A stretch of 43,153 bases of DNA from Sulfitobacter sp. HI0040 (GCF_001634885.1 NZ_LWEX01000057.1:1-43153); one strand, 5' to 3'. Shown: positions 1 to 8,817, numbered from the stretch's first letter. A program made the numbers and translations. Notes: generated by a model from the letters alone, not told the origin.

Positions 1-123
1 TTACCGGCAGCTTCACGCAGCAGGAACCGATTCCCGAAGACAGCCTGCCGCTGCGCATCACCTCCAGCGCCGCGGCGATACCGTCTTCGGGAATCGGTTC
101 CTGCTGCGTGAAGCTGCCGGTAA
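1..123. repeat. 41-bp perfect inverted repeat (fold-back) at the window edge
   Basis: Bases 1-41 are the exact reverse complement of bases 83-123, with a 41-base unique spacer at 42-82. The right arm (83-123) is normal coding sequence for the N-terminus of an aminotransferase on the minus strand. The left arm replaces what should be the next codons of that gene. A perfect inverted copy that begins at base 1 and interrupts a conserved reading frame is most simply a fold-back chimera at a contig end. A real biological palindrome is possible but less likely. Confidence 0.9.
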
Positions 124-136
124 AACGCTCTGTCAC
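42..136 (-). CDS. DegT/DnrJ/EryC1-type aminotransferase, N-terminal fragment
   Basis: A GTG start at 136-134 overlaps the TGA stop of the upstream phosphatase gene (shared GTGA), which suggests translational coupling. The frame reads VTERFTGSFTQQEPIPEDGI, then a short helix ending in RSGRL. This resembles, from memory, the N-terminus of PLP-dependent DegT/DnrJ/EryC1/StrS aminotransferases of sugar-nucleotide or cofactor pathways. Only about 31 residues are readable before the sequence turns into the inverted copy at 41-1. After the junction the frame stays open but encodes an unrelated Ser/Gly/Cys-rich string, so I do not count it as gene. The catalytic lysine is not in the window, so the family call rests on the N-terminus and context. 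Confidence 0.5.
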
Positions 137-807
137 GCCGGGGGTCCGATGAGGCGTCCGACGATGTCGGGCAGGTCCTTGAAATCATCGAGCAGCGCCT
201 CGGGTTCGAGGGCTGCCATATCGCCACCCGCAGGGCCGAAGGTGACCAGCACGCAGGGCACGCCCGCCGCCGCCGCGGTCTTGCGGTCGGTATCGCTGTC
301 ACCGATCAGCACGCATTGCGCTGGATCCCCCCCGGCCCGCCGCGCCGTCTCGAAAAGATGCTCCGGATCGGGCTTGCGCACGTCCAGCGTATCGGCCCCC
401 AGCATCGCCCCGAAAGCGTCCCGCACGCCCAGCCGCGTCAGCAGCAATTCGGCCAGCGCTTCGGGTTTGTTGGTGCAGATGGCGACCCGGTAACCGCTGG
501 TGCGCAGCGCGGTGACCGCCTCCATCGCACCGGGATAGAGAACCGTCCGCCGGTCGATATCGCGGGAATAGGCGTCGAGCAGGAAGGGATAATAGCTGTC
601 GATCGCCGCATCGTCCCCGGCGCGGCCAAGCCGCTCCATCCCGAGCTTCAGCATCGCCCGCCCGCCGCGCAGCGCGGTCCCGGCATCGTGCGAAGCGTGC
701 AGTAGATCGCCTTCGCCCATGTCCCGGAAACAGGCATTGGCCGCCGCGATCAGATCACCGCTGGTGTCTGCAAGCGTGCCGTCGAGATCGAATACAACGG
801 TCTTCAT
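133..807 (-). CDS. gph: HAD-family phosphatase, phosphoglycolate phosphatase-like
   Basis: This 224-residue cytosolic HAD hydrolase probably dephosphorylates 2-phosphoglycolate or a similar small phosphoester. HAD motif I is VVFDLDGTLAD (Asp7 nucleophile, Asp9 acid/base). A cap domain follows. Motif II is the Thr in ICTNKPEA, motif III is the Lys in VRKPDPEH, and motif IV is LIGDSDTD. I chose the ATG at 807 over an in-frame ATG at 873 because motif I starts seven residues in and a G-rich ribosome site precedes it. The gene diverges from glmU, and its stop overlaps the GTG start of the next gene. Substrate specificity within the HAD family cannot be read from sequence, so Gph is the best guess by length and motifs. 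Confidence 0.85.
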   Translation of the reverse strand: MKTVVFDLDGTLADTSGDLIAAANACFRDMGEGDLLHASHDAGTALRGGRAMLKLGMERLGRAGDDAAIDSYYPFLLDAYSRDIDRRTVLYPGAMEAVTALRTSGYRVAICTNKPEALAELLLTRLGVRDAFGAMLGADTLDVRKPDPEHLFETARRAGGDPAQCVLIGDSDTDRKTAAAAGVPCVLVTFGPAGGDMAALEPEALLDDFKDLPDIVGRLIGPPA

Positions 808-859
808 CGTACCGCCCCCTGCCGTGATGTCCTGTCGGCGGGGTGCTGCCCACCCTGTT

Positions 860-880
860 TCAAACCGCAACACGGTTTGA
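860..880. promoter_or_regulatory. 8-bp inverted repeat between gph and glmU
   Basis: TCAAACCG and CGGTTTGA flank the five-base spacer CAACA. This perfect dyad lies in the 143-base gap between divergent gph and glmU, so it could be an operator for either gene. No convincing sigma-70 promoter could be fixed around it. This is only a structural observation. Confidence 0.3.
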
Positions 881-950
881 TGTTGCCGCCCTTGTACCTT
901 TGTGCGAAGCGCTTAAACAGATTGCAAGACCAAGAATATTCGGAAGTTAT

Positions 951-2303
951 ATGCGAACCGCCCTGATCATCCTTGCCGCCGGCAAGGGTACGCGAATGAA
1001 ATCCGACCTACCCAAAGTTCTGCACCCCGTCGCCTTCGCGCCCTTGCTTGAACATGCGATGGCCTCCGGCGCGGTGCTTGAACCGTCGCGCACCGTGGTG
1101 ATCGCGGGCCACGAGGCCGAACAAGTGAAAGCAGCGGCCGAGCTTTTCGACCCCGGAGCCGAAGTCGTGGTACAGTCAGAGCAACTCGGCACCGCGCATG
1201 CCGTGGCACAGGCGGCCCCCGTCCTCGATGGATTCGACGGCATGGCGCTGGTTCTTTATGGCGATACCCCCTTCGTGCAGCCCGAAACGCTTTCGCGCAT
1301 GCAGGACGCGCTTGCGACCCATGACGTTGTCGTTCTGGGGTTCGAAGCGGACGATCCCGCCCGCTACGGCAGGCTCGTCCTTAACGGGGCGGAACTGCTG
1401 CGGATCGTGGAGTTCAAAGACGCCTCCGAAGAGGAACGGCGCATCACCCTGTGCAACTCAGGCGTTGTCGCCTGCCGGTCGGATCTGCTGTTCGATCTCA
1501 TCGCTCAGGTGGGGAACGAAAATGCCTCCGGCGAATATTACCTGACCGATATCATCGGCATCGCGCGCGAACGTGGTCTTTCGGCAACCGCCGTAACCTG
1601 TGATGAAGCCGAGACCATGGGCGTCAACTCCCGGTCCGACCTCGCCGTGGCGGATGCGGCTTTTCAGGCGCGCGCCCGTGCCGCCCTGATGGAGGACGGC
1701 GTGACCCTGATGGCGCCGGAGACCGTGTACCTGGCCCGCGACACGGTGATCGGGCGCGATACGGTGATCGAGCCCAACGTCGTTTTCGGGCCCGAAGTCA
1801 CGGTCGAATCCGGCGCGACGATCCGGGCGTTTTCGCACCTCGAAGGGTGCCACGTGGCCGCCGGTGCCGTCGTCGGGCCCTATGCCCGCCTGCGCCCCGG
1901 CGCGGAACTAGCCGAAGGCGTGCGCATCGGCAACTTCGTGGAAATCAAGAATGCGCAGATCGCGCAGGGCGCGAAGGTCAATCACCTCAGCTATATCGGG
2001 GACGCCACGATCGGCGCGGGAAGTAACGTCGGCGCCGGGACGATCACCTGCAATTACGACGGTGTGATGAAACATCACACCCATATCGGCGAACGGGTTT
2101 TCATCGGCTCGAACACGATGCTGGTCGCACCCGTCAGCATCGGCGACGAGGCGATGACCGGCAGCGGATCGGTGATCACCTCAGATGTGGAACCGGGGGC
2201 GCTGGCGCTGTCGCGCGCGCCGCAGGTCGAAAAACCCGGGATGGCCGTCAAACTGTTCAAGACCCTGCGTGCGCGCAAGGCGAAGATGCAAAGGGGCATT
2301 TGA
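951..2303 (+). CDS. glmU: bifunctional GlcNAc-1-P uridyltransferase / GlcN-1-P acetyltransferase
   Basis: GlmU acetylates glucosamine-1-phosphate and then couples GlcNAc-1-P to UTP, making UDP-GlcNAc for peptidoglycan and lipid A. The 450-residue product has the pyrophosphorylase signature LAAGKGTRMKS at residues 8-18, VLYGDTPF for metal and nucleotide binding near residue 100, and a C-terminal left-handed beta-helix of hexapeptide repeats from about residue 250. The latter includes NFVEIKNA, LSYIGDATIG and GAGTITCNYDG, typical of the acetyltransferase half. The ATG at 951 is preceded by GGAAG and gives the standard N-terminus; an upstream in-frame ATG at 843 would add an unconserved extension. 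glmS starts two bases after the stop, so the last two steps of UDP-GlcNAc supply and the first are co-transcribed. Confidence 0.97.
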   Translation: MRTALIILAAGKGTRMKSDLPKVLHPVAFAPLLEHAMASGAVLEPSRTVVIAGHEAEQVKAAAELFDPGAEVVVQSEQLGTAHAVAQAAPVLDGFDGMALVLYGDTPFVQPETLSRMQDALATHDVVVLGFEADDPARYGRLVLNGAELLRIVEFKDASEEERRITLCNSGVVACRSDLLFDLIAQVGNENASGEYYLTDIIGIARERGLSATAVTCDEAETMGVNSRSDLAVADAAFQARARAALMEDGVTLMAPETVYLARDTVIGRDTVIEPNVVFGPEVTVESGATIRAFSHLEGCHVAAGAVVGPYARLRPGAELAEGVRIGNFVEIKNAQIAQGAKVNHLSYIGDATIGAGSNVGAGTITCNYDGVMKHHTHIGERVFIGSNTMLVAPVSIGDEAMTGSGSVITSDVEPGALALSRAPQVEKPGMAVKLFKTLRARKAKMQRGI

Positions 2304-2304
2304 G

Positions 2305-4125
2305 ATGTGCGGAATCGTTGGCGTGCTGGGCAATCACGAAGCCGCGCCCATCCTCGTGGAGGCGTTGAAACGGCTGGAGTACCGCGGCTACGATTCCGCC
2401 GGGATCGCGACGGTCAACGGCGGACAGCTCGACCGTCGTCGTGCCGTGGGCAAGCTGGTGAACCTCTCCGACCTTCTGGTGCATGAGCCGCTGGCCGGGA
2501 AATCCGGTATCGGCCACACCCGCTGGGCCACACACGGCGCCCCTTCGGTCGCCAATGCCCATCCGCATCAGGCGGGTCCGGTTGCCGTCGTGCATAACGG
2601 GATCATCGAAAACTTTCGCGAGCTGCGCAGCGAGCTGGAATCCAACGGGATGCAGTTCCATAGCGAAACCGACACCGAAACCGTGGCGCTGCTGACGCAG
2701 CATTACATGGAAAAAGGCGCGTCTCCGCTGGAAGCCGCGGACAAGACATTGGCCCGGCTGCAGGGCGCCTTCGCACTCGCCTTCCTTTTCCATGGCGAGG
2801 AAGACCTGATGATCGCGGCGCGGCGTGGCTCCCCCCTCGCCATCGGCTATGGTGACGGCGAGATGTTCGTGGGCAGCGACGCCATCGCGCTCGCCCCCTC
2901 CACTGACCGGATCAGCTATCTCGAAGAAGGCGACCGGGCCGTTCTGACCCGCACCTCCGTCGGGATCGTCGATGCCAATGGCAATACGGTCGAGCGGGAG
3001 GTGCGCCGTATACAGGTCGCCAACACCCGGATTGACAAACAGGGCCACCGGCACTTCATGGCGAAGGAAATCGCCGAGCAGCCCAACGTGATCGCCGAGG
3101 CCCTGAACCACTATCTCGGCGCGGACGGCACCATCGGCATCCCTCGGGACCGGATCGATTTCAGCAAGATCGACCGCATCACAATGGTGGCCTGCGGCAC
3201 GGCATTCTACGCCTGTTTCACGGCGAAATACTGGTTCGAACAGATCGCCCGTATCCCGGTCGAGATCGACGTGGCGTCGGAATTCCGCTATCGCGAGCCG
3301 CCGGTCTCGCCGGGGACGCTCGCGCTCTTCGTCAGCCAGTCGGGCGAAACCGCGGACACACTGGCCGCCCTGCGCTACTGCGCGGGTAAGGTGGACAGCA
3401 TATTGTCGGTGGTCAACGTGCCGGAATCGTCCATCGCGCGGGAAAGCGACACGGCGCTGCCGATCCTCGCGGGGGTCGAAGTCGGCGTGGCCTCGACCAA
3501 GGCGTTCACCTGCCAACTTTCGGTTCTGCTTATCCTCGCTCTCGAAGCGGCCCATGCACGGGGCACGCTGGATGATGCCGGTCTCGCCAAGGCGGTGGCC
3601 GAACTGCGCAGCCTGCCCGGTCTGATCAACGCGGCGCTTGAACTCGACGATACCATTCGCGATGCCGCGCTGAAACTGTCCAACGCGCGTGACGTGCTGT
3701 TTCTGGGCCGCGGACCGATGTATCCCCTCGCCCTCGAAGGTGCGCTTAAGCTTAAGGAAATCAGCTATATACACGCCGAAGCTTATGCATCGGGCGAATT
3801 AAAGCACGGGCCGATCGCATTGGTGGATGAACATGTCCCCGTGGTGGTCATGGCGCCGCGGGACGGACTTTTCGACAAGACGGTCAGCAACATGCAGGAA
3901 GTGATGGCCCGCAAGGGCAAGGTGATCCTGATTTCCGACCGCAAAGGGCTGGACGAAGCTGGCGACGGTGTCTGGTCCAGCATCGAGATGCCCTCCTGCC
4001 CCGACATGCTCGCCCCCATTCTTTACGCGGTCCCGGCGCAACTGCTGGCCTATCACACCGCCGTCGCGAAAGGCACGGATGTGGACCAGCCGCGCAATCT
4101 GGCGAAATCGGTCACGGTGGAATGA
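2305..4125 (+). CDS. glmS: glutamine--fructose-6-phosphate aminotransferase (isomerizing)
   Basis: GlmS transfers the amide of glutamine to fructose-6-phosphate, giving glucosamine-6-phosphate, the entry step of amino-sugar synthesis. The 606-residue protein begins MCGIVGVLG, so Cys2 is the N-terminal amidotransferase nucleophile after Met removal. GHTRWATHG and HNGIIENF are the glutaminase motifs. Two SIS sugar-isomerase domains follow, with VACGTAFYA and SQSGETADT in the first. The C-terminus carries DQPRNLAKSVTVE, the conserved tail that closes over the sugar site. It follows glmU by one base, and its TGA overlaps the ATG of the next gene as ATGA. No glmS ribozyme or other leader fits in the short gap. 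A local AT-richer stretch at 3745-3810 encodes the conserved segment around KEISYIHAEAYASGE. Confidence 0.97.
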   Translation: MCGIVGVLGNHEAAPILVEALKRLEYRGYDSAGIATVNGGQLDRRRAVGKLVNLSDLLVHEPLAGKSGIGHTRWATHGAPSVANAHPHQAGPVAVVHNGIIENFRELRSELESNGMQFHSETDTETVALLTQHYMEKGASPLEAADKTLARLQGAFALAFLFHGEEDLMIAARRGSPLAIGYGDGEMFVGSDAIALAPSTDRISYLEEGDRAVLTRTSVGIVDANGNTVEREVRRIQVANTRIDKQGHRHFMAKEIAEQPNVIAEALNHYLGADGTIGIPRDRIDFSKIDRITMVACGTAFYACFTAKYWFEQIARIPVEIDVASEFRYREPPVSPGTLALFVSQSGETADTLAALRYCAGKVDSILSVVNVPESSIARESDTALPILAGVEVGVASTKAFTCQLSVLLILALEAAHARGTLDDAGLAKAVAELRSLPGLINAALELDDTIRDAALKLSNARDVLFLGRGPMYPLALEGALKLKEISYIHAEAYASGELKHGPIALVDEHVPVVVMAPRDGLFDKTVSNMQEVMARKGKVILISDRKGLDEAGDGVWSSIEMPSCPDMLAPILYAVPAQLLAYHTAVAKGTDVDQPRNLAKSVTVE

Positions 4126-4817
4126 CCCCGGAGGAGGCGCTTGCCGATCTCGCGGCGGGCGCCGACCCCGAACGCGCCGCAAGCATGCGCCGCTATCACA
4201 AGGCCGAGCGGACCTATCTGGGCCTGTCCAACCCGCAGATCGACGACTGCGCGAAAGCCTGGCGCAACGCGCTGGACGTTCCGGCCCGCGTCACCTTGGC
4301 GGAGGGGCTGTGGCGCAGCGACATATTCGAAGCACGGGTGGCGGCGGCCAAGTTGCTGACACAGGCGAGGCTGCGCCCTGATGACGAGGCCGCTTGGCGG
4401 CTCATCGCGTCGTGGTGCCCGGATTTTGACAGTTGGGCCATCGCGGATCACGCCAGCATGGCCGCGCAAAAGCGGCTGACGGCGGACCCCTCGCGCCTCG
4501 ATGAGGTCGCGACCTGGATCGACAGCGATCATATGTGGAGAAGACGCGCCGCACTGGTCAGCACGCTGCCCTGGACAAAACAAAACCACCCCAAACCCGC
4601 AGAGCTTGAGGCCCGCGACAGGATACTCGGCTGGGCCGCGCGGCTCGTACCCGACCACCGCTGGTTCATTCAGAAGGCGGTCGGATGGTGGCTGCGCGAT
4701 CTATCACGTCACGACCCCGACCGCACGCGGCAGTTCATCGCCACCCACGGTGACAGCATGAAACCCTTCGCCGTGAAGGAAGCGATGCGCCACCTGCGGC
4801 GAGACGCCTCAGCCTAG
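4122..4817 (+). CDS. AlkD-like DNA alkylation repair protein (HEAT-repeat glycosylase family)
   Basis: This 231-residue, Trp-rich, all-helical protein matches the AlkD/DNA alkylation repair family, which removes bulky or cationic alkylated bases using stacked HEAT-like repeats. Visible family features include RRYHKAERTYLGLSNP near the N-terminus, the WCPDFDSWAIADH segment near residue 105, MWRRRAALVSTL near 140, and FIQKAVGWWLRDLSRHDP near 185. The start ATG is shared with the glmS stop (ATGA), so translation is probably coupled and the gene rides on the glm transcript. Its end overlaps the end of the convergent lipoprotein gene by four bases. The call is secure at family level; substrate range is not visible. 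Confidence 0.85.
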   Translation: MTPEEALADLAAGADPERAASMRRYHKAERTYLGLSNPQIDDCAKAWRNALDVPARVTLAEGLWRSDIFEARVAAAKLLTQARLRPDDEAAWRLIASWCPDFDSWAIADHASMAAQKRLTADPSRLDEVATWIDSDHMWRRRAALVSTLPWTKQNHPKPAELEARDRILGWAARLVPDHRWFIQKAVGWWLRDLSRHDPDRTRQFIATHGDSMKPFAVKEAMRHLRRDASA

Positions 4818-5353
4818 CTGTTCAGCGCGACCTCGACTTTCGTCAGATCGGTAAGAGATGCCTCTATCAGCCGCAGCGCCGCCAGCGACATGCGGCTGCC
4901 CGCGGTATTGGCACCCTCGATCGGGATAAGAGTCACAACAGCCGATTTACCGTTCTGCGTATTGGTCACGCGCCCTTCGGTCTCCGTATCCACCAGCGGC
5001 GTCTTGAGCCAGAGCCCCGGCTCCGTCGGACTACCGAGGGAAACAACGGTCGTGCCCAGCGACGTGCTGGGAACAGTCGGCTTTGCGGTGGCGGCGGCGC
5101 GCTGTTCCGCCGTCGTGGTATCCAGCGCCTCGGCGGTGCGGGCCGCGGGCGACGGGGGCGGCGCGGCTGTGGCAGGGCTCAACGTGGCATCGCGCACCGG
5201 CGCGGGCGCGCTGAGCGTGCCGGCCGCCGATGCCTGTGCCTGCCCCGCGGGGGTGGAAATACCCCTACCCGCGCCGATACGCTCCGCCAGACCACAGGCC
5301 GAAAGGGCGAACAATCCCGCCCCGAGGGCGGCGAATATACGAAAATGTGTCAT
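4814..5353 (-). CDS. small lipoprotein of unknown function
   Basis: The 179-residue product starts with a hydrophobic signal and a lipobox LSAC with the lipidated Cys at residue 20, so it should be membrane-anchored and exported. Residues 25-95 are a low-complexity linker rich in Ala, Pro, Thr and Ser. The C-terminal 75 residues form a compact module with [39 protein letters not shown] and [20 protein letters not shown] do not recognise a characterised function. From memory, proteins like this in Rhodobacterales are sometimes labelled D-galactarate dehydratase; nothing in the sequence supports an enzyme. It is convergent with the alkylation-repair gene and divergent from moaA. Confidence 0.8.
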   Translation of the reverse strand: MTHFRIFAALGAGLFALSACGLAERIGAGRGISTPAGQAQASAAGTLSAPAPVRDATLSPATAAPPPSPAARTAEALDTTTAEQRAAATAKPTVPSTSLGTTVVSLGSPTEPGLWLKTPLVDTETEGRVTNTQNGKSAVVTLIPIEGANTAGSRMSLAALRLIEASLTDLTKVEVALNS

Positions 5354-5439
5354 GCTTTCGTCTTAAGCCGGGGGCTTGCGCCCTTCAATCGCGGAAATGC
5401 GGCTTGCCCCGCGATGGGCGGACCATTACCTATCGTGAC

Positions 5440-6447
5440 ATGACCCCACGTCTCATTGACCCATTTCATCGCGCGATCACCTACCTGCGCGTCTCTGTCA
5501 CGGACCGCTGCGATTTCCGCTGTGTCTATTGCATGTCCGAAAACATGACCTTCCTGCCAAAGAAGGAATTGCTGACGCTCGAAGAGTTGGACAGGCTCTG
5601 TTCGACCTTCGTGAACCTCGGTGTCGAAAAGCTGCGCATCACGGGGGGCGAGCCCCTAGTCCGGCGCGGCATCATGACGTTCTTCCAGAGCATGTCGCGG
5701 CATCTCGAGAGCGGTGCACTGAAAGAGTTGACCCTTACCACCAACGGCAGCCAGCTCGAACGTTTCGCGGATGACCTCTATGCCGCGGGCGTGCGGCGGG
5801 TGAACGTTTCGCTCGATACACTGGACGAGGACCGCTTTGCCGCTGTCACCCGCTGGGGCCGCCTGCCGCAGGTCCTGCGCGGTATCGACGCCGCCCAGCG
5901 TGCGGGGCTTCGGGTGAAGATCAATGCCGTGGCACTCAAGGGCTTCAACGAGGACGAACTGCCATCCATCACGCGCTGGTGCGCCGAACGGGACATCGAC
6001 CTGACATGGATCGAGGTGATGCCCATGGGCGATCTGGGCAATGAGGATCGGCTCGATCAATATTGGTCCCTGAAAGACGTGCGTGCCCGTTACGCGGAGG
6101 AATACACCGTCACCGATCTGGCCGAGCGTTCGGGCGGTCCCGCGCGCTACGTCCGGCTGGAGGAAACCGGCCAGAAGATCGGCTTCATCACACCGCTGAG
6201 CCATAATTTCTGCGAAAGCTGCAACCGCGTGCGCGTCACCTGCACCGGCGAAATCTACATGTGCCTCGGGCAGGAAGACGTGGCCGACCTACGCGCGCCG
6301 CTCCGCGACCATCCGGAGGATGACGGCCCGCTGCGCGACGCCATCGAGGCGGCGATCCTGCGCAAACCGAAGGGCCATGATTTCGACTATTCGCGTCAGG
6401 TCGCGGATGGCCAGATGACCCGCCACATGAGCCATACCGGCGGCTAG
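5440..6447 (+). CDS. moaA: GTP 3',8-cyclase, molybdenum cofactor biosynthesis
   Basis: MoaA is a radical-SAM enzyme that, with MoaC, converts GTP into cyclic pyranopterin monophosphate, the first step of molybdopterin synthesis. The 335-residue protein has the SAM cluster motif CDFRCVYC at residues 24-31, the GGEPLVRR motif, and the C-terminal second-cluster pattern C-x2-C-x13-C in CESCNRVRV...CTGEIYMC. It ends in Gly-Gly, as active MoaA proteins do. I chose the ATG at 5440, which gives the usual [14 protein letters not shown]-terminus; the frame is open upstream through the divergent lipoprotein start. No other moa genes are in the window, so the pathway is scattered. waaA begins eight bases downstream, suggesting a shared transcript without an obvious functional link. 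Confidence 0.96.
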   Translation: MTPRLIDPFHRAITYLRVSVTDRCDFRCVYCMSENMTFLPKKELLTLEELDRLCSTFVNLGVEKLRITGGEPLVRRGIMTFFQSMSRHLESGALKELTLTTNGSQLERFADDLYAAGVRRVNVSLDTLDEDRFAAVTRWGRLPQVLRGIDAAQRAGLRVKINAVALKGFNEDELPSITRWCAERDIDLTWIEVMPMGDLGNEDRLDQYWSLKDVRARYAEEYTVTDLAERSGGPARYVRLEETGQKIGFITPLSHNFCESCNRVRVTCTGEIYMCLGQEDVADLRAPLRDHPEDDGPLRDAIEAAILRKPKGHDFDYSRQVADGQMTRHMSHTGG

Positions 6448-6455
6448 GGCACATC

Positions 6456-7745
6456 GTGTCCACCCCCTTTCTCTACCGGGCCTGGGTTGCGGCAAGCTCG
6501 GCGCTGTTGCCCATTGCGGGCGGGGCCGAGATACGCAAGCTGCGCAAGGCAGGCGTTTCCCGGGCGCGGGCCCGCGAAAAGCTGGGCCGGGCGAGCCTTC
6601 CGCGTCCGGATGCCCAACCGCTGATCTGGTTTCACGCCGCGTCGGTGGGTGAAAGTCTTTCCGTTCTGGCCCTGATCGGTCGTATGGGTGTGGCCCTTCC
6701 TAGGGCAGAATTCCTGCTCACCTCCGGCACGGCGACATCCGCAGAGCTTATCGCCAAGCGCCTGCCGGATCGCACCCGGCACCAGTTCGCCCCCCTTGAT
6801 GCGCCCGGCCCGCTCAGGCGCTTCCTGCGGCACTGGCGCCCAGATGCGGCGATTTTTGTTGAAAGCGAGCTTTGGCCCCAGATGTTGCGCCGCACCCGCG
6901 AAAGCGGGGCGCGCATGGCGCTGGTCAACGCGCGCCTGTCGGAAACCTCCGTCGCGCGCTGGCAGGCCCGCCCCGATCTCGCGCGGTACCTGCTCGAGGT
7001 TTTCGATCTGGTCCTGACGCAGAATGCCACCATGGCCGAAACCATGCGCGACCTCGGCGCGCCTGCGGATCGCATTGCCGAGGGCATGAACCTCAAGGGC
7101 CTTTCCGACCCGCTGCCCATCGACCAAGAGGCGCTGAACGCCGCCCGCGCCGCACTTGGGGAAAGGCCCGTCTGGGTCGCCTCCTCCACCCATCCCGGCG
7201 AAGAACGCGAAGTGCTGCTGGCGCACAAGATCCTCCTGCGGGACCGGCCCGACCTTTGCCTCATCCTCGCGCCCCGGCATCCGGACCGAAGCGCCGAGGT
7301 CACGGCGCTGATCGCCGCCGAAGGCATGTCCTTCAGCCGCCGCAGCCGGGGCGATCTGCCCGCGGGGCAGGTCTTTCTGGCCGATACGATGGGGGAACTG
7401 GGCAACTGGTACGCGCTTTCCCCCATCGTGTTCCTCGGCGGGTCGCTCAACCCGGTGGGCGGGCATAATCCGTTCGAGGTCATCCAGTCCGACGCCGCGG
7501 TTCTGAGCGGTGTGCATGTCGCGGCGTTTGCCGAGACCTATGCCGCGCTGGAAATGGGAACCGCCGCCCGTCTCGTGGCCGATGGCGAAGACCTCGCAGC
7601 CAAGGTCGCGGACTGGCTCGACGATCCGCAGGCTCTCGAGTCGGCAAGGGCCGCCGGGGCGCGGTTCATCGGCAACCAGACCCACAAGCTCGACGCGGTG
7701 TCCGACCGGATCATCGCCGCCCTGGACCTGCGGCGGCATGACTGA
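6456..7745 (+). CDS. waaA: 3-deoxy-D-manno-octulosonic acid (Kdo) transferase
   Basis: WaaA (KdtA) adds Kdo to lipid IVA at the inner membrane, starting the LPS core. This 429-residue protein has a hydrophobic N-terminal anchor near residues 7-22, the donor-site segment WFHAASVGE near 54, the conserved ESELWPQ near 136, and a GT-B C-terminal domain with FLGGSLNPVGGHNPFE near 330. The start is GTG, eight bases after the moaA stop, with AGGG before it; the translated start fits the family. The next gene overlaps its stop, so Kdo transfer and a second glycosyl transfer are coupled. The number of Kdo residues added cannot be told from sequence. Confidence 0.95.
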   Translation: MSTPFLYRAWVAASSALLPIAGGAEIRKLRKAGVSRARAREKLGRASLPRPDAQPLIWFHAASVGESLSVLALIGRMGVALPRAEFLLTSGTATSAELIAKRLPDRTRHQFAPLDAPGPLRRFLRHWRPDAAIFVESELWPQMLRRTRESGARMALVNARLSETSVARWQARPDLARYLLEVFDLVLTQNATMAETMRDLGAPADRIAEGMNLKGLSDPLPIDQEALNAARAALGERPVWVASSTHPGEEREVLLAHKILLRDRPDLCLILAPRHPDRSAEVTALIAAEGMSFSRRSRGDLPAGQVFLADTMGELGNWYALSPIVFLGGSLNPVGGHNPFEVIQSDAAVLSGVHVAAFAETYAALEMGTAARLVADGEDLAAKVADWLDDPQALESARAAGARFIGNQTHKLDAVSDRIIAALDLRRHD

Positions 7746-8775
7746 CCTTTTCGTCACCAACTACAACCCGAACTTCACCGGGGTCTCCGCCACTGCGGCC
7801 AATGTCATCCGCCAGCAGGTGGGGCACTATCCACTGGCGCTGGTGGGCCACCCCCTGCCCGGCTGCCCGGCGCCGCTGTCCCGCCAAGCCGCCCATGCGC
7901 AAAGCCGTGCATTTGACGGCAAGACCCGGCCTTTCGCCATTTGGCACGTGCGCCGGAATACGGAAATGCACAGCGCGCTCTGGCTCCGGGATGTGCGCCG
8001 CGCCCCGGTCCGGATCGTCTTTACCTCCGCGGCCCAACGGCTGCACTCGGCCTTCCCCCGATGGCTCATTTCGCGGATGGATGCGGTCATCGCCACCACC
8101 GAAGAAGCCGCGCGCTTCGTGCCCCATGTCAGGGCCGTGGTCCCCCACGGGGTGGACACCGATCGCTTTACCCCGCCGCAGGATCGCGCCGCCGCGTGGC
8201 AGGCCCTCGGCTTCGGGGGACAGCAGGGCATTGCCACGATTGGCCGGATACGTCCCGAAAAGGGCACCGACCGCTTCGTCGACGCCATGCTGCGCCTCTT
8301 GCCGGATCACCCCGATACCGTCGCGCTGGTGATCGGTAGGGCGGACAGGCGGCACCAGTCCTTCCTCGACGGGCTGAAGGCGCAGGCAAGGTCCGCTGGC
8401 CTTGGCGACCGGCTGCTTTTTCCGGGTGAATTGCCGGCCTCTGAACTCCCCGCGCTCGTGCAGGGCCTCTCCCTCGTCATGCAACTGCCGCGATACGAAG
8501 GCTACGGCATGGCCCCGCTGGAAGGCATGGCGGCAGGGGTGCCTTTCGTGGCGACCGACGCGGGCTATTACCGGGTATTCGCGGACGAAGGCCGCGCCGG
8601 CAGCATTGTCCCGCCCGACGATCCCGCAGCCGCTGCCGCCGCTGCCGAAACCCTGCTGTCAGATACCCCGCCCGCCCGCTCCGCCCTGATCCGGAAGCTC
8701 GCGGAAACGCGGTTCAGTGCAAGGGCAGAAGCGGAAGGGATCGACGCCGTCTACCAATCACTCTGGGCGCGCTGA
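7738..8775 (+). CDS. glycosyltransferase, group 1 (GT4), probable LPS core
   Basis: This 345-residue GT-B fold protein has the retaining-glycosyltransferase C-terminal motif E-x7-E in RYEGYGMAPLEGMAAGVPF near residue 255. It also has the diagnostic IGRIRPEKGTDRFVDAM segment near 165 and VVPHGVDTDRF near 137. It probably transfers a sugar from a nucleotide donor onto the LPS inner core in the cytoplasm. The ATG at 7738 lies inside the end of waaA (eight-base overlap), which supports both the start and the core-assembly role. The sugar and acceptor cannot be named. It is the last gene of the moaA-waaA run, and a strong hairpin terminator follows. Confidence 0.88.
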   Translation: MTDLFVTNYNPNFTGVSATAANVIRQQVGHYPLALVGHPLPGCPAPLSRQAAHAQSRAFDGKTRPFAIWHVRRNTEMHSALWLRDVRRAPVRIVFTSAAQRLHSAFPRWLISRMDAVIATTEEAARFVPHVRAVVPHGVDTDRFTPPQDRAAAWQALGFGGQQGIATIGRIRPEKGTDRFVDAMLRLLPDHPDTVALVIGRADRRHQSFLDGLKAQARSAGLGDRLLFPGELPASELPALVQGLSLVMQLPRYEGYGMAPLEGMAAGVPFVATDAGYYRVFADEGRAGSIVPPDDPAAAAAAAETLLSDTPPARSALIRKLAETRFSARAEAEGIDAVYQSLWAR

Positions 8776-8781
8776 CGGCAA

Positions 8782-8817
8782 AAGGGCGGAAACTGCGTTC
8801 CGCCCTTCACCCTTTTT
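8782..8817. terminator. intrinsic terminator after the glycosyltransferase gene
   Basis: AAGGGCGGAA (8782-8791) pairs perfectly with TTCCGCCCTT (8798-8807) around the loop ACTGCG. CACCCTTTTTC follows, giving a T-tract a few bases downstream on the plus strand. It lies seven bases after the glycosyltransferase stop. An A-run on the other side is short, so termination of the convergent M20 gene is less certain. Confidence 0.75.

Noticed and set aside
2304-2304. Possible glmS ribozyme or riboswitch
   Set aside because: Only one base separates glmU and glmS, and no leader exists; the glmS ribozyme is a Gram-positive feature.
3745-3756. Palindrome CTTAAGCTTAAG inside glmS
   Set aside because: It encodes the conserved Leu-Lys-Leu-Lys stretch of GlmS and lies within coding sequence; the symmetry is explained by repeated codons.
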